Shown here in pieces: positions 51,485 through 59,941 of a stretch of DNA of 64,000 bases. The DNA lies in assembly GCF_036634195.1 (NCBI RefSeq), contig NZ_JAZIFY010000001.1, forward strand, positions 2,056,501 to 2,120,500, given 5' to 3'. This DNA is from Streptomyces sp. P9-A4. GTDB lineage: Bacteria; Actinomycetota; Actinomycetes; Streptomycetales; Streptomycetaceae. Numbering within the stretch: position 1 is the stretch's first letter; each line of letters opens with the position of its first letter. Made by a program: the position numbers and the translations under genes. The notes below the pieces were generated by a model, which saw only the letters and a program-made list of their open reading frames with translations, was not told the DNA's origin and did no database searches.

Positions 51485-51814
51485 GTGCCCAGTGTCGTGA
51501 AGATCAACGTCCTGACCGTGCCGGCCGAGCAGCGTGAGGTGCTGGAGCAGCGCTTCGCCGCCCGGGCCGGGTCCGTGGAGGGCTCCGACGGATTCGAGTG
51601 GTTCGAGCTGCTGCGGCCCCTGGAGGGCACCGACCAGTACCTGGTCTACACCCGCTGGCGCAGCGAGGAGGACTTCCAGAACTGGATGAACGGCTCCATG
51701 AAGGCCGCCCACCAGGGCGGCGGCGAGGGCGGCGGCGAGCGGCCGAAGCCCGCCGCGACCGGCTCCACGCTGTGGTCCTTCGAGGTCGTCCAGACGACGT
51801 CCCCTAAGAACTGA
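51485..51814 (+). CDS. Antibiotic biosynthesis monooxygenase (ABM) domain protein
   Basis: 109 residues from a GTG preceded by GAGGTG. The ABM ferredoxin-like fold shows VVKINVLTVPAEQREVLEQR, SDGFEWFELLRPLEGTDQYL and VYTRWRSEEDFQNWMNGSMK. Such dimeric proteins are cofactor-free oxygenases or heme-degrading enzymes (HmoA/HmoB-like). A Gly-rich loop ([12 protein letters not shown]) precedes the last strand LWSFEVVQT. Stand-alone gene; substrate unknown. Confidence 0.9.
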   Translation: MPSVVKINVLTVPAEQREVLEQRFAARAGSVEGSDGFEWFELLRPLEGTDQYLVYTRWRSEEDFQNWMNGSMKAAHQGGGEGGGERPKPAATGSTLWSFEVVQTTSPKN

Positions 51815-51831
51815 GCCACGAGGGGCGGGAC

Positions 51832-51915
51832 GGGTCGGGGCCCGGTCGCGGGCCGGCGGTCGGGGCGGGCTCGGTCGCGGGTCGGGGGCCGGGTCGGGGC
51901 CCGGTCGCGGGCCGG
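51832..51915. repeat. GC-rich repeats between ABM and GNAT genes
   Basis: A 25-bp unit beginning GGGTCGGGGCCCGGTCGCGG occurs exactly at 51832 and 51891, with degenerate CGGTCGGGGC copies between and after them. The 191 bp between the two genes are otherwise featureless. Confidence 0.75.
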
Positions 51916-52005
51916 AGGTCGGGGCCGGCGGTCGGGGCCGAGGCCGGGGCGGCCGGGGCGAAACCCGGCTGCGCGCCGGGGCGTGCGCGCCGCAGAATGG
52001 CGCGC

Positions 52006-52482
52006 ATGACCTGGATCCTCTCCCCCGAGCACGTCGACACCCCGGACGCCGCCGCCCTGCGCCGCGACTACTACGACGACGTCGCCAGCCGCTACTGGAA
52101 GCGGCCCGCGACCGAGGCCGAGATCGACGAGGGGCTCACCGGCGACGGGGTCGAGCTGCTGACCCCGCCGACCGGTCGGTTCCTGGTCGCCCGGTACGGC
52201 GGCAAGGCGGCCGGCTGCGGCGGGGTCCTGATGCTCGACGACGAGCGCGCCGAGCTGACCCGGGTGTTCCTGCGCCACGCCTTCCGGGGCCTGGGCGGGG
52301 CGGGCACGCTGCTCGCCGCCCTGGAGGACGAGGCCCGCGCGCTCGGCGCCCGCCGGATGGTCCTCAACACGCGCCTGGACCTGGTCGAGGCCCGCGCCCT
52401 GTACACACGGCACGGATACGCGGAGATCCCGGCGTACTGCACGGGCCCGTACATGGACATCTGGTACGGCAAGGACCTCTGA
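52006..52482 (+). CDS. GNAT-family N-acetyltransferase
   Basis: About 158 residues. The GNAT core is visible: GRFLVARYGGKAAGCGGVLM, then the acetyl-CoA loop ELTRVFLRHAFRGLGGAGTL, and MVLNTRLDLVEARALYTRHG with the family's C-terminal YAEIPAYCTGPYMDIWYGKD. This pattern is the small-molecule GNAT group. No clear ribosome site; an ATG three codons earlier is equally possible. Substrate unknown. Confidence 0.87.
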   Translation: MTWILSPEHVDTPDAAALRRDYYDDVASRYWKRPATEAEIDEGLTGDGVELLTPPTGRFLVARYGGKAAGCGGVLMLDDERAELTRVFLRHAFRGLGGAGTLLAALEDEARALGARRMVLNTRLDLVEARALYTRHGYAEIPAYCTGPYMDIWYGKDL

Positions 52483-52524
52483 CGCACCGCCCCGGGTGGC
52501 GGGCGGCGGCGTGCCGGGGGGTGC

Positions 52525-54600
52525 TCAGGCCTGGTGGTCGCGGGGCGGCTCCGGGCTGTGGGGGCGTTCCGCGTCCGAGCCGCTCATCTCGGCGGTCAGC
52601 AGCTCCACCAGCCGCACCAGGTCGGTCGGCCGGTCCGGCCCCCACCAGTCGCCGAGCAGCTCGGCGAGCGACTCCTCACGGGCCGCCGCGAGACGGACCG
52701 CCACCCCGACGCCCTCCTCGGTAAGGACCAGCTGGAGCCCTTCCCGGGTGACCAGGCGCCGTTCCTCCACCTGCCGGGAGGCCTCCGTGATGGCCCGCAG
52801 CGGTACGGGCACGGTCTCGGCGAGCCGGTCGGGTTCGACGGTGCCGTGGCGGCGGATGCGGAGCAGCAGCCAGCTCGCGGCGGGCAGCAGGTCGAGCCCG
52901 GCGCGGGCGGTGATCGTCTCGTAGACCGCCTTGCGTCCCTCGCGGGAGCCGAGGACGGACAGGGCGCGGGCGCATTCGTCGTACGAGGAGCGCTCGACCG
53001 GGTTCGAGGCGAGGGTCTCGCTGGTGTCGGGCGCGGTGACGGACGCGCGCAGCTTGTCCTCCTTGAGGAACCAGGCGATGACGAAGGCGACGAGCACGAC
53101 GGGTGCCGCGTACAGGAAGACGTCCGTGATGGACGTGGCGTACGCGTGCAGGACGGAGGGGCGCAGCTCGGCCGGGAGGGAAGCGATGGCGCGCGGGTCG
53201 GCGGCGACCTGCTCGGCGCCGACGCCGGGCGGGAGGGTCTGACCTGCGGCGGCGGCGTCGGCGAAGACGTCGTCGAGCTTGCCGGTGAGCCGGCTGGTGA
53301 AGACCGTACCGAAGACGGCGACGCCGAAGGACGCCCCGATGGAGCGGAAGAAGGTGGCGCCCGAGGTGGCGACGCCGAGGTCCTCGTAGGAGACGGCGTT
53401 CTGCACGACCAGGACGAGGACCTGCATGACGAGGCCGAGTCCGGCGCCGAAGACGAAGAAGCAGACGCTCATCGACCAGGTCGAGCTGGTCTCCGTGAGC
53501 TTGTGGAGGAGCAGCAGTCCGAGGGCGGTGAGGGCGGTGCCGGCGATCGGGAAGACCTTCCAGCGGCCGGTGCGGGAGACGATCTGGCCGGAGGCGGTCG
53601 AGGTGATCAGCATGCCGGCGACCATCGGCAGCATATGGACGCCGGACATGGTCGGGGTGACACCCTGGACGACCTGGAGGAAGGTCGGCAGATAGGTCAT
53701 GGCGCCGAACATCGCGAAGCCGACGACGAAGCTGATGACGGAGACCAGGCTGAAGGTCCGGATCCTGAACAGCTTGAGCGGCAGGACGGGTTCGGCGGCC
53801 CGCCGCTCCACGTACACGAACCAGACGAGGAGTACGGCTCCGAGGACGGCGAGGCCGATGATCTGCGCCGACCCCCACGCCCAGGTGCTGCCGCCGAGGG
53901 AGGCGACGAGGACCAGGCAGGTGGCGACCGAGGCGATGAGGAAGGTGCCGAGGTAGTCGATGGTGTGCCGGGTGGAACGCACCGGGATGTGCAGCACGGC
54001 GGCGATCACGAAGAGGGCGACGACGCCGATCGGCAGGTTGATGTAGAAGACCCAGCGCCAGGACAGGTGCTGGGTGAAGAGGCCGCCGAGCAGCGGGCCG
54101 AGGACGCTGGTGGCGCCGAACACGGCGCCGAAGAGCCCCTGGTACTTGCCGCGTTCGCGGGGTGACACGAGGTCGCCGACGATCGCCATCGACAGGACCA
54201 TCAGACCGCCGCCGCCGAGGCCCTGGACGGCGCGGAAGGCGATGAGCTGCGGCATGTTCTGGGCGATGCCGCAGAGGGCGGAGCCGATGAGGAAGAGGAC
54301 GATCGCCGCCTGGAAGAGCTTCTTGCGGCCGTACTGGTCGCCGAGCTTGCCCCAGAGGGGGGTGGCGGCCGTGGACGCCAGCATGTAGGCGGTGACCACC
54401 CAGGACAGGTGCTCCATGCCGCCGAGTTCGCTCACGATGGTCGGCAGGGCGGTGGACACGATCGTCTGGTCGAGGGCGGCGAGCAGCATGCCGAGCAGCA
54501 GCGCGCCGATGGCGACGAGGACCGTGCGGTGGCTCTGCCCCTCGCCCGGCACGGGCGCGCCGCCGCTGTCGGGCGGGGACGGGCGTACTTCCTGGGCCAT
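52525..54600 (-). CDS. MDR-family MFS transporter with C-terminal winged-helix domain
   Basis: 691 residues. The first 540 form a 14-helix DHA2 exporter: VAIGALLLGMLLAALDQTIV, motif A LWGKLGDQYGRKK, motif C-like GATSVLGPLLGGLF. Beyond the last helix (VVLVAFVIAWFLKED), 150 more residues contain DLLPAASWLLLRIRRHG, RAITEASRQVEERRLVTREG and LQLVLTEEG, a MarR-like winged-helix pattern. The fused domain may sense the substrate or touch DNA, or may only be a structural relic. GGAGGAG precedes the ATG. No separate regulator gene adjoins it. Confidence 0.9.
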   Translation of the reverse strand: MAQEVRPSPPDSGGAPVPGEGQSHRTVLVAIGALLLGMLLAALDQTIVSTALPTIVSELGGMEHLSWVVTAYMLASTAATPLWGKLGDQYGRKKLFQAAIVLFLIGSALCGIAQNMPQLIAFRAVQGLGGGGLMVLSMAIVGDLVSPRERGKYQGLFGAVFGATSVLGPLLGGLFTQHLSWRWVFYINLPIGVVALFVIAAVLHIPVRSTRHTIDYLGTFLIASVATCLVLVASLGGSTWAWGSAQIIGLAVLGAVLLVWFVYVERRAAEPVLPLKLFRIRTFSLVSVISFVVGFAMFGAMTYLPTFLQVVQGVTPTMSGVHMLPMVAGMLITSTASGQIVSRTGRWKVFPIAGTALTALGLLLLHKLTETSSTWSMSVCFFVFGAGLGLVMQVLVLVVQNAVSYEDLGVATSGATFFRSIGASFGVAVFGTVFTSRLTGKLDDVFADAAAAGQTLPPGVGAEQVAADPRAIASLPAELRPSVLHAYATSITDVFLYAAPVVLVAFVIAWFLKEDKLRASVTAPDTSETLASNPVERSSYDECARALSVLGSREGRKAVYETITARAGLDLLPAASWLLLRIRRHGTVEPDRLAETVPVPLRAITEASRQVEERRLVTREGLQLVLTEEGVGVAVRLAAAREESLAELLGDWWGPDRPTDLVRLVELLTAEMSGSDAERPHSPEPPRDHQA

Positions 54601-54760
54601 GGGCGTCTCCTCCGGCGTCTCCTCGGACCGACCTCGTACGAGCCCCTTCATCCTGGTCCGAATGTCCGGTTACGGCCTGCGGAAGGGCACGGCTGTTCGC
54701 CCACCCGAAAGGGGCGGGCTGCATAATCGCTCGCAGTGGTATCGGGGAGGGGAACCCATC

Positions 54761-55948
54761 ATGACCGGACACGTCTGTCCTGAATGCGGTGTACACAGAT
54801 CTGGCTGCGCCTGCGCCCAGGCGGAGATAGCGGCGGCCGAGGACTTCGACCCGCTCAGAATCAGGCCGTACGTGACGCTGGACTCGCCGGAGGAGGCCCC
54901 GTACGGGGCGGGGGGCGCGAACCCGTACGGGAGTGAGTACGGCGGGGAGTCCGGCGGCGCGTCCGGCGGCGCGTCCGGCGGCGCGTCCGGCGGCGCGTCC
55001 GGCAGCGCGTACGGGAACGGCTCCGGAGGTGCCTCCGGAGGCGTCTCCACGGGTGAGGACCCGCCGACGGCCCAGCTGGCGGCGATCCGGCCGTATCCGG
55101 GTGAGGCGGCGGCGGAGACGTATCGGATGGAGGCGGCCCCGGGCGGCTTGCACCCGAGCGGCGCGGCCGACCCGAGCAGCATGGGCGGCGCGGGCGGCAT
55201 GGGCGGCGCGGGCGGCGCGGGCGGCCCGAGTGGCGTGGGCGGGCCGTCCGAGACCATGCCGCTTCTGCTGCGCGGCGTCGGTGACGTACCGCCGGGCCCG
55301 GCCGTGGAGCGGCGGGGGCGCAAGCGGGGCGTGCTCGTCGCGGCGGTGGCCGCCGTCGCCGTGGCGGGCACCGCCGCCCTCGCGGCGGCCGTGCTCGGCG
55401 GCGGCGAGGAGACCGACGACCGGGCGGCCGTGCCCGAGGTGACCACGAGCGCGTCCCTGAACCTCGCCGTCTCGGAGGCCCCGTCCGCCACCTCGGAGAC
55501 CCCGGAGCCGACCTCGTCCTCCCCCACGCCGCACCCGACCACCGAGTCCCCCTCGCCCACCCCCTCCGCGACCCGCACCACCGCATCGCCGAGCCCCTCG
55601 CCGACCACGACCGGCGCGGGGGCGCCCCCGGCGTCCACCCCGCCGGAGACACCGGTCGCGCCGCCGACGACGACACCGGCGACGACGCCGTCCCCCACGG
55701 CGACGAAGGGGGAGCCCGAGGAGGTCCTGACGCTGAGCATCGGCTCGTCGGGGCCGGAGGTACGGGACCTCCAGCGGCGGCTGACCGACGTCGGGGTGTA
55801 CGGCGGCCACACCGACGGCAAGTACGACAGGGACGTACGGGACGCGGTGTGGCTCTACCAGTCGTACATGTACATCCAGGGCGACCCGAGCGGCGTGTAC
55901 GGCCCGAACACGCGCGAGGTCCTGGAGCGGTACACGCCCCACATCTGA
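54761..55948 (+). CDS. Membrane-anchored peptidoglycan-binding domain protein
   Basis: 395 residues. The N-terminus has a zinc-knuckle-like CPECGVHRSGCAC. Gly/Ala/Ser repeats follow (GGASGGASGGASGG from a 12-bp DNA repeat near 54960), then one membrane helix (GVLVAAVAAVAVAGTAALAA near 190). A long Thr/Pro/Ser stalk spans the wall, and the C-terminal PG_binding_1 domain reads LSIGSSGPEVRDLQRRLTDV with YDRDVRDAVWLYQSYM. Topology: cysteine motif inside, binding domain in the cell wall. GGGGAGGGG precedes the ATG. May link wall state to an intracellular partner; no kinase domain is present. Confidence 0.88.
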   Translation: MTGHVCPECGVHRSGCACAQAEIAAAEDFDPLRIRPYVTLDSPEEAPYGAGGANPYGSEYGGESGGASGGASGGASGGASGSAYGNGSGGASGGVSTGEDPPTAQLAAIRPYPGEAAAETYRMEAAPGGLHPSGAADPSSMGGAGGMGGAGGAGGPSGVGGPSETMPLLLRGVGDVPPGPAVERRGRKRGVLVAAVAAVAVAGTAALAAAVLGGGEETDDRAAVPEVTTSASLNLAVSEAPSATSETPEPTSSSPTPHPTTESPSPTPSATRTTASPSPSPTTTGAGAPPASTPPETPVAPPTTTPATTPSPTATKGEPEEVLTLSIGSSGPEVRDLQRRLTDVGVYGGHTDGKYDRDVRDAVWLYQSYMYIQGDPSGVYGPNTREVLERYTPHI

Positions 55949-55964
55949 GGACCGGCGGGCGGGG

Positions 55965-56040
55965 CCGGCGTACGGACCGGCAGGCGGGGACCGGCGTACG
56001 GACCGGCAGGCGGGGACCGGCATGCGGACCGGTTGGCCAA
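55965..56040. repeat. Three 26-bp tandem repeats between two genes
   Basis: Units begin CCGGCGTACGGACCGG at 55965 and 55991 and CCGGCATGCGGACCGG at 56017, period 26. Preceded by a degenerate partial copy. They fill most of the 200-bp gap before the HAD gene. Confidence 0.85.
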
Positions 56041-56148
56041 GACCGTCCCCGGTTTTGTATCGTGAAAGAACAAAGTGGCCCCGCCCGCGAAACCCTGACC
56101 GGTGGGCGGGACCGCTTCGTTCTCCGCGCGACCCTCTCTGGAGACCTG

Positions 56149-56823
56149 ATGCCCGCCACCACCCCGGCAACGCTCACCGCCCGCGCCCTCCTCCTCGACA
56201 TGGACGGCACCCTCGTCAACTCGGACGCCGTCGTCGAACGCTGCTGGCGCCGCTGGGCGGACCGGCAGGGCCTCGACGGGGACGCCGTGCTCAAGGTGGT
56301 CCACGGCCGCCAGGGGTACGCCACGATGGCCGTCCTCCTCCCGGACCGCCCGATGGCCGAGAACCACGCCGACAACCGGGTGATGCTCGCCGAGGAGACC
56401 GCCGACCTCGACGGGGTCGTACCGGTTCCCGGCGCCCCCGCCTTCATGGCCGCGCTCGCGGAGCTGCCGCACGCCCTGGTGACCTCGGCGGACGAGGCCC
56501 TCGCGCAGGCCCGGATGGGCGCGGCGGCGCTGCCGATGCCCGAGACCCGTGTCACCGCCGAGCGCGTCGGCGCGAGCAAGCCGGACCCGGAGGGCTTCCT
56601 CAAGGGCGCGGCCGAAGTGGGCTTCGACCCGGCGGACTGCATCGTCTTCGAGGACTCCGAGGCCGGCATCGAGGCGGGCCGGGCGGCCGGCATGCGGGTC
56701 GTGGGCGTGGGCCCGCGCGCGGCGGCCTTCGCACCGGACGTGCACATCGACGACCTCACCCGGCTGCGGGTGGAGCGGACGGCCGACGGTTCGATCGCGC
56801 TGACCGTCCTGCCGGCGCCGTAG
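56149..56823 (+). CDS. HAD-superfamily phosphatase (sugar-phosphatase type)
   Basis: 224 residues. Motif I nucleophile is LLLDMDGTLVNSD, motif II Thr/Ser in ALVTSADE, the Lys in GASKPDPEGFLKGAAEVGF, and motif IV in IVFEDSEAGIEAGRAAGM. The short alpha-helical cap suits the beta-phosphoglucomutase/GPP-like subfamily acting on sugar phosphates. GGAG is five bases before the ATG. A longer frame upstream lies in the tandem repeats and is unlikely to be translated. Convergent with the histidine kinase gene. Confidence 0.92.
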   Translation: MPATTPATLTARALLLDMDGTLVNSDAVVERCWRRWADRQGLDGDAVLKVVHGRQGYATMAVLLPDRPMAENHADNRVMLAEETADLDGVVPVPGAPAFMAALAELPHALVTSADEALAQARMGAAALPMPETRVTAERVGASKPDPEGFLKGAAEVGFDPADCIVFEDSEAGIEAGRAAGMRVVGVGPRAAAFAPDVHIDDLTRLRVERTADGSIALTVLPAP

Positions 56824-56841
56824 GAACGACCTGGCTCCGGT

Positions 56842-58044
56842 CTAGTGGGCCCCGCCCGGGTCCGGTGGACCGGCTCCGGCCCGGTCGGTCCCGCCCTCGG
56901 ACGATGCCCGTGATGGCGTACCGGGAAGCCGGACCGTGACGAGGAGTCCTCCGCCGGGGCGGGGGACGAGGTCGAGGGTCCCGTCGTGGGCGCGGACGAT
57001 GCTCCGCACGATGGCCAGACCGAGACCGACACCGGCGTGCTCGTCGGTGCGTATGCGTTCCGTTCCGCGCCGGAAGGGTTCGGTGAGGGTCGGCACCAGC
57101 TCCGGCGGCACCGGCCGGCCCGTGTTCTCGACCCACAGCACGCCCGTGTCGCCACGCGTCTCGGTGTGGACCGTCACGGTGGCGCCGCCGGGTTCGGCGG
57201 GTCCGGTGCCTCCGGCGGGTCCGGCGGGTACGGCGGGTCCGGCGGGGATGTTGTGGACGACGGCGTTCTGGACGAGGTTGGTGACCATCCGCAGCAGGAG
57301 CTGCGCGGAGCCGCTCGTCCGGGTCGCTCCGCCGGTGACGGCGAGCGTGATCCCGCGCTGTTCGGCGAGCGGGAGCAGGGTTTCGGCGGCCTCCTCGGCG
57401 ACGAGGGACAGGTCGACGCTCTCCCGGGTGACATTTCCCCGGTCGCTGCGGCTGAGCAGCAGAAGGGACTCGGTGAGGTCGATCGCGCGGGTGTTGACGA
57501 CCTGTAGGCGTTCCAGGAGTTCGGCCCGGTCCCGCGTGGGGTCCCGGCGGGCGACGTCGAGCAGCGCCTGCGAGATGGCCAGTGGGGTGCGCAGCTCGTG
57601 GGAGGCGTTGGCGGCGAACCGCTGCTGCTCGCCGACGTGGGACTCGAGTTGTTCGAGCATGGCGTCGAACGCGTCGGCCAGCTCGCGGAATTCGTCCCGG
57701 CGGCCTTCCATGGCGACCCGGTGGGACAGCGATCCGCCCTCCGTCGACCGTACGGCGGCCGTGATCCGGGTGAGCGGTGCGAGCATCCGTCCGGCGAGGA
57801 TCCATCCCCCGACGAGACCGAACACGAGCAGGAAGGCCAGCGCGACGGCAGCGGCGGGGGCGAAGGTCCGCACGAGGAGGTAGCGGTTGGGCGAGATCCC
57901 GAGCAGGCCCTGTGAGCTGTCGGGGACGTAGCGCAGCAGGAACCCCCACACGACGGCGAGCAGGAGACCACCGGCGACGGCGAGGAACCCGGCATAGCTG
58001 AGGGTGAGCTTGAGGCGGACGCTGAGCCCGCGACGCCTAGGCAT
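56842..58044 (-). CDS. Sensor histidine kinase (HisKA type)
   Basis: 400 residues. Two membrane helices (LSYAGFLAVAGGLLLAVVWG and FAPAAAVALAFLLVFGLVGG) flank a short extracytoplasmic loop of about 30 residues. A HAMP region follows (LAPLTRITAAVRSTEGGSLS). The phospho-accepting His is in FAANASHELRTPLAISQALL; ATPase boxes are MVTNLVQNAVVHN, VLWVENTGRP and GVGLGLAIVRSIVRAHDG. A Pro/Gly/Ala-rich insertion (AVPAGPAGGTGPAEPGG) in the ATPase is unusual. Overlaps the response regulator gene by 8 bp. It is last gene of the vanZ-like/regulator/kinase unit. Confidence 0.93.
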   Translation of the reverse strand: MPRRRGLSVRLKLTLSYAGFLAVAGGLLLAVVWGFLLRYVPDSSQGLLGISPNRYLLVRTFAPAAAVALAFLLVFGLVGGWILAGRMLAPLTRITAAVRSTEGGSLSHRVAMEGRRDEFRELADAFDAMLEQLESHVGEQQRFAANASHELRTPLAISQALLDVARRDPTRDRAELLERLQVVNTRAIDLTESLLLLSRSDRGNVTRESVDLSLVAEEAAETLLPLAEQRGITLAVTGGATRTSGSAQLLLRMVTNLVQNAVVHNIPAGPAVPAGPAGGTGPAEPGGATVTVHTETRGDTGVLWVENTGRPVPPELVPTLTEPFRRGTERIRTDEHAGVGLGLAIVRSIVRAHDGTLDLVPRPGGGLLVTVRLPGTPSRASSEGGTDRAGAGPPDPGGAH

Positions 58045-58741
58045 GCGGGGGGTTGGGGGTCGGATCGGGGGTGGTGTCCGGACGGTTGTCGATGCGGTAG
58101 CCGACCCCCGGCACCGTGGCGATGATCCATGGTTCGCCGAGCCGTTTGCGGAGCGCGGAGACGGTGATGCGGACGGCGTTGGTGAGCGGGTCGGCGTTCT
58201 CGTCCCAGGCGCGCTCCAGCAGCTCTTCGCTGCTGACGACCCCGCCCTCGGCGGCGACGAGCACTTCGAGCACGGCGAACTGTTTGCGGGTGAGCGCCAC
58301 ATAGCGTCCGTCGCGGAAGACCTCTCGGCGGAAGGGGTCGACCCGCAGGCCCGCGATCTCGCGGACCGGAGGCCGGGCGTACGCGCGTCTGCGGTCGAGC
58401 GCCCTCAGCCGCATGACCAGCTCCCGCAGCTCGAACGGTTTGGTGAGGTAGTCGTCGGCACCGAGTTCGAACCCGGACGCCTTGTCGTCGATCCGGTCGG
58501 CGGCGGTGAGCATGAGGATCGGGATGCCGCTGCCGGAGGCGACGATGCGCCGGGCCACGTCGTCGCCGGAGGGGCCGGGGATGTCGCGGTCGAGGACGGC
58601 GAGGTCGTAGGAGTTGACGCCGAGCAGTTCCAGGGCGGTGTCGCCGTCCCCGGCGATGTCGGCGGCGATCGCCTCCAGCCGGAGACCGTCACGGACGGCC
58701 TCGGCGAGATAGGGCTCGTCCTCCACGATCAGTACGCGCAT
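58037..58741 (-). CDS. Response regulator, OmpR family
   Basis: 234 residues. The receiver has acidic residues in LIVEDEPYL, phospho-acceptor Asp51 in LAVLDRDIPGPSGDD, and Lys in DDYLTKPFELREL. The winged-helix output domain includes RYVALTRKQFAVLEVLVAAE, NAVRITVSALRKRLGEPWII and TVPGVGYRID. It lies 9 bp after the VanZ-like gene and overlaps the kinase gene. The candidate binding site is the inverted repeat before the VanZ-like gene. Confidence 0.94.
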   Translation of the reverse strand: MRVLIVEDEPYLAEAVRDGLRLEAIAADIAGDGDTALELLGVNSYDLAVLDRDIPGPSGDDVARRIVASGSGIPILMLTAADRIDDKASGFELGADDYLTKPFELRELVMRLRALDRRRAYARPPVREIAGLRVDPFRREVFRDGRYVALTRKQFAVLEVLVAAEGGVVSSEELLERAWDENADPLTNAVRITVSALRKRLGEPWIIATVPGVGYRIDNRPDTTPDPTPNPPHA

Positions 58742-58750
58742 GTCTGAACC

Positions 58751-59563
58751 CTAAGCACCTCGGGTCACCGCCGTGGAGTGTGTGCCGGCACCCTCCGCCG
58801 GGCCGCGAGTGATGTCGTAGGGCGCCGATGCCGATGCCGGCCCCGGAGCGTTCCGAGGGTCTGGGCGGCCGTCCCGAAGCGGTGCGGCGGCGTCGGCCTC
58901 CGCCGTCGTGCGCCACCAGCGCCGTGACGCCAGCGCCGCCAGTACGCAGCCGGCCGTGTTGACCAGGATGTCGTCCACGGAGGACACCCGGTCGAGGCGC
59001 AGGACGTACTGCGCCGTCTCGACCAGGGCCGAACAGCCCGCCCCGAGCGCCAGGACGCGCGGTATGGACGCCAGTGCGGCGAAGCGCATCGGGGCGAAGA
59101 ACCCCAGGGAGGCGAAGACCAGAAGGTTGCCGACGATCCCGAGCGGCCCCATCGTGACCAGGTCCCTCAGCGGCACCAGACTGAACCGGCCGGGTACGAC
59201 GCCGGCCCCGGCGCCCGGCATCATCGTCAGCCACAGGAACGGCACCGTCCCGTGGACCATGCCCACCTCGGCCAGCGACAGCCGCCACGCCGCCGCGACT
59301 CCCCTCGCCTGCCGGCGGCGCGCAAGAACCCACGCCACCAGCACGGCCAACGGCACGGTGACCAGGGTCATGAGCACCACACCGTTGAACGTGTCGAAGC
59401 AGCCGTGCCACCGCCCGGCCATGCACCGCGGGGCGGACATCATGAGCATCCTGCGCATGGGGAACAAGGCGCCTCCCAGGCCGAGGACGGCGAGACCGAC
59501 GAGCACGATCCCGCGCGCACGGCGGGGCGACGGTGATGCCGACACGGATGCGTTGTGGTTCAT
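58751..59563 (-). CDS. VanZ-family membrane protein
   Basis: 270 residues. Several hydrophobic helices: IVLVGLAVLGLGGALFPMRR, LMTLVTVPLAVLVAWVLARR, MGPLGIVGNLLVFASLGFFA. The VanZ signature follows: LALGAGCSALVETAQYVL and RVSSVDDILVNTAGCVLAAL. VanZ proteins give low-level glycopeptide tolerance in some bacteria, though most members are untested. The last 40 residues are a polar tail. It heads an operon with a response regulator and kinase, suggesting envelope-stress-linked control. GGAGG lies close before the ATG. Confidence 0.92.
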   Translation of the reverse strand: MNHNASVSASPSPRRARGIVLVGLAVLGLGGALFPMRRMLMMSAPRCMAGRWHGCFDTFNGVVLMTLVTVPLAVLVAWVLARRRQARGVAAAWRLSLAEVGMVHGTVPFLWLTMMPGAGAGVVPGRFSLVPLRDLVTMGPLGIVGNLLVFASLGFFAPMRFAALASIPRVLALGAGCSALVETAQYVLRLDRVSSVDDILVNTAGCVLAALASRRWWRTTAEADAAAPLRDGRPDPRNAPGPASASAPYDITRGPAEGAGTHSTAVTRGA

Positions 59564-59595
59564 GCCTCCATCAAAGACGGGGGACCGTTGCGACG

Positions 59596-59617
59596 GCGTA
59601 TGCGATTTTCGATACGC
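59596..59617. promoter_or_regulatory. Inverted repeat, possible response-regulator box
   Basis: GCGTAT pairs with ATACGC across a 10-base centre that itself reads GCGATTTTCG; a further GCGATACGC half-site follows at 59620. It lies about 33 bp before the VanZ-like ATG, in the AT-richer part of the region. A binding site for the operon's own regulator is plausible. Confidence 0.5.
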
Positions 59618-59630
59618 CCGCGATACGCGC

Positions 59631-59753
59631 CTCCCGGCGGGGGCGGGTCCGCAGCTCCCGACGGGCGCCGACTCGCACGTCCCGGCGGGACCAACCCGCA
59701 CCTCCCGGCGATGACCGGCCCACGCCTCCCGGCAGGCGCCCGCCCACTCCCGT
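59631..59753. repeat. Degenerate 24-bp tandem repeat array
   Basis: Blocks beginning CTCCCGGCGG or close variants occur at 59631, 59655, 59679, 59702, 59726 and 59747, spaced 21-24 bp. This fills the 378-bp gap between the VanZ-like and HNH genes together with the upstream inverted repeat; nothing in the remaining 190 bp stands out. Confidence 0.75.
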
Positions 59754-59941
59754 GACACCGGGCGGAATCTGGCGCTCCGTCAAGGCACGTCACACCCCTT
59801 GATGTGACGTGTCCATGTCGCCACTCTGTTACCTGGCGCACCCCCACGGAAACCTGGCGCCGCCACGATGACCGGGCCGTCGCCCGGCACCCCACGCGGG
59901 GACGGCATCCGCCAAAGTCCCCCCACCTCAAGGGAGTTCAC

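Noticed and set aside
59631..59753. Possible CRISPR array
   Set aside because: The repeat cores are degenerate, spacers are only about 14 bp and similar to each other, and no cas genes are present.
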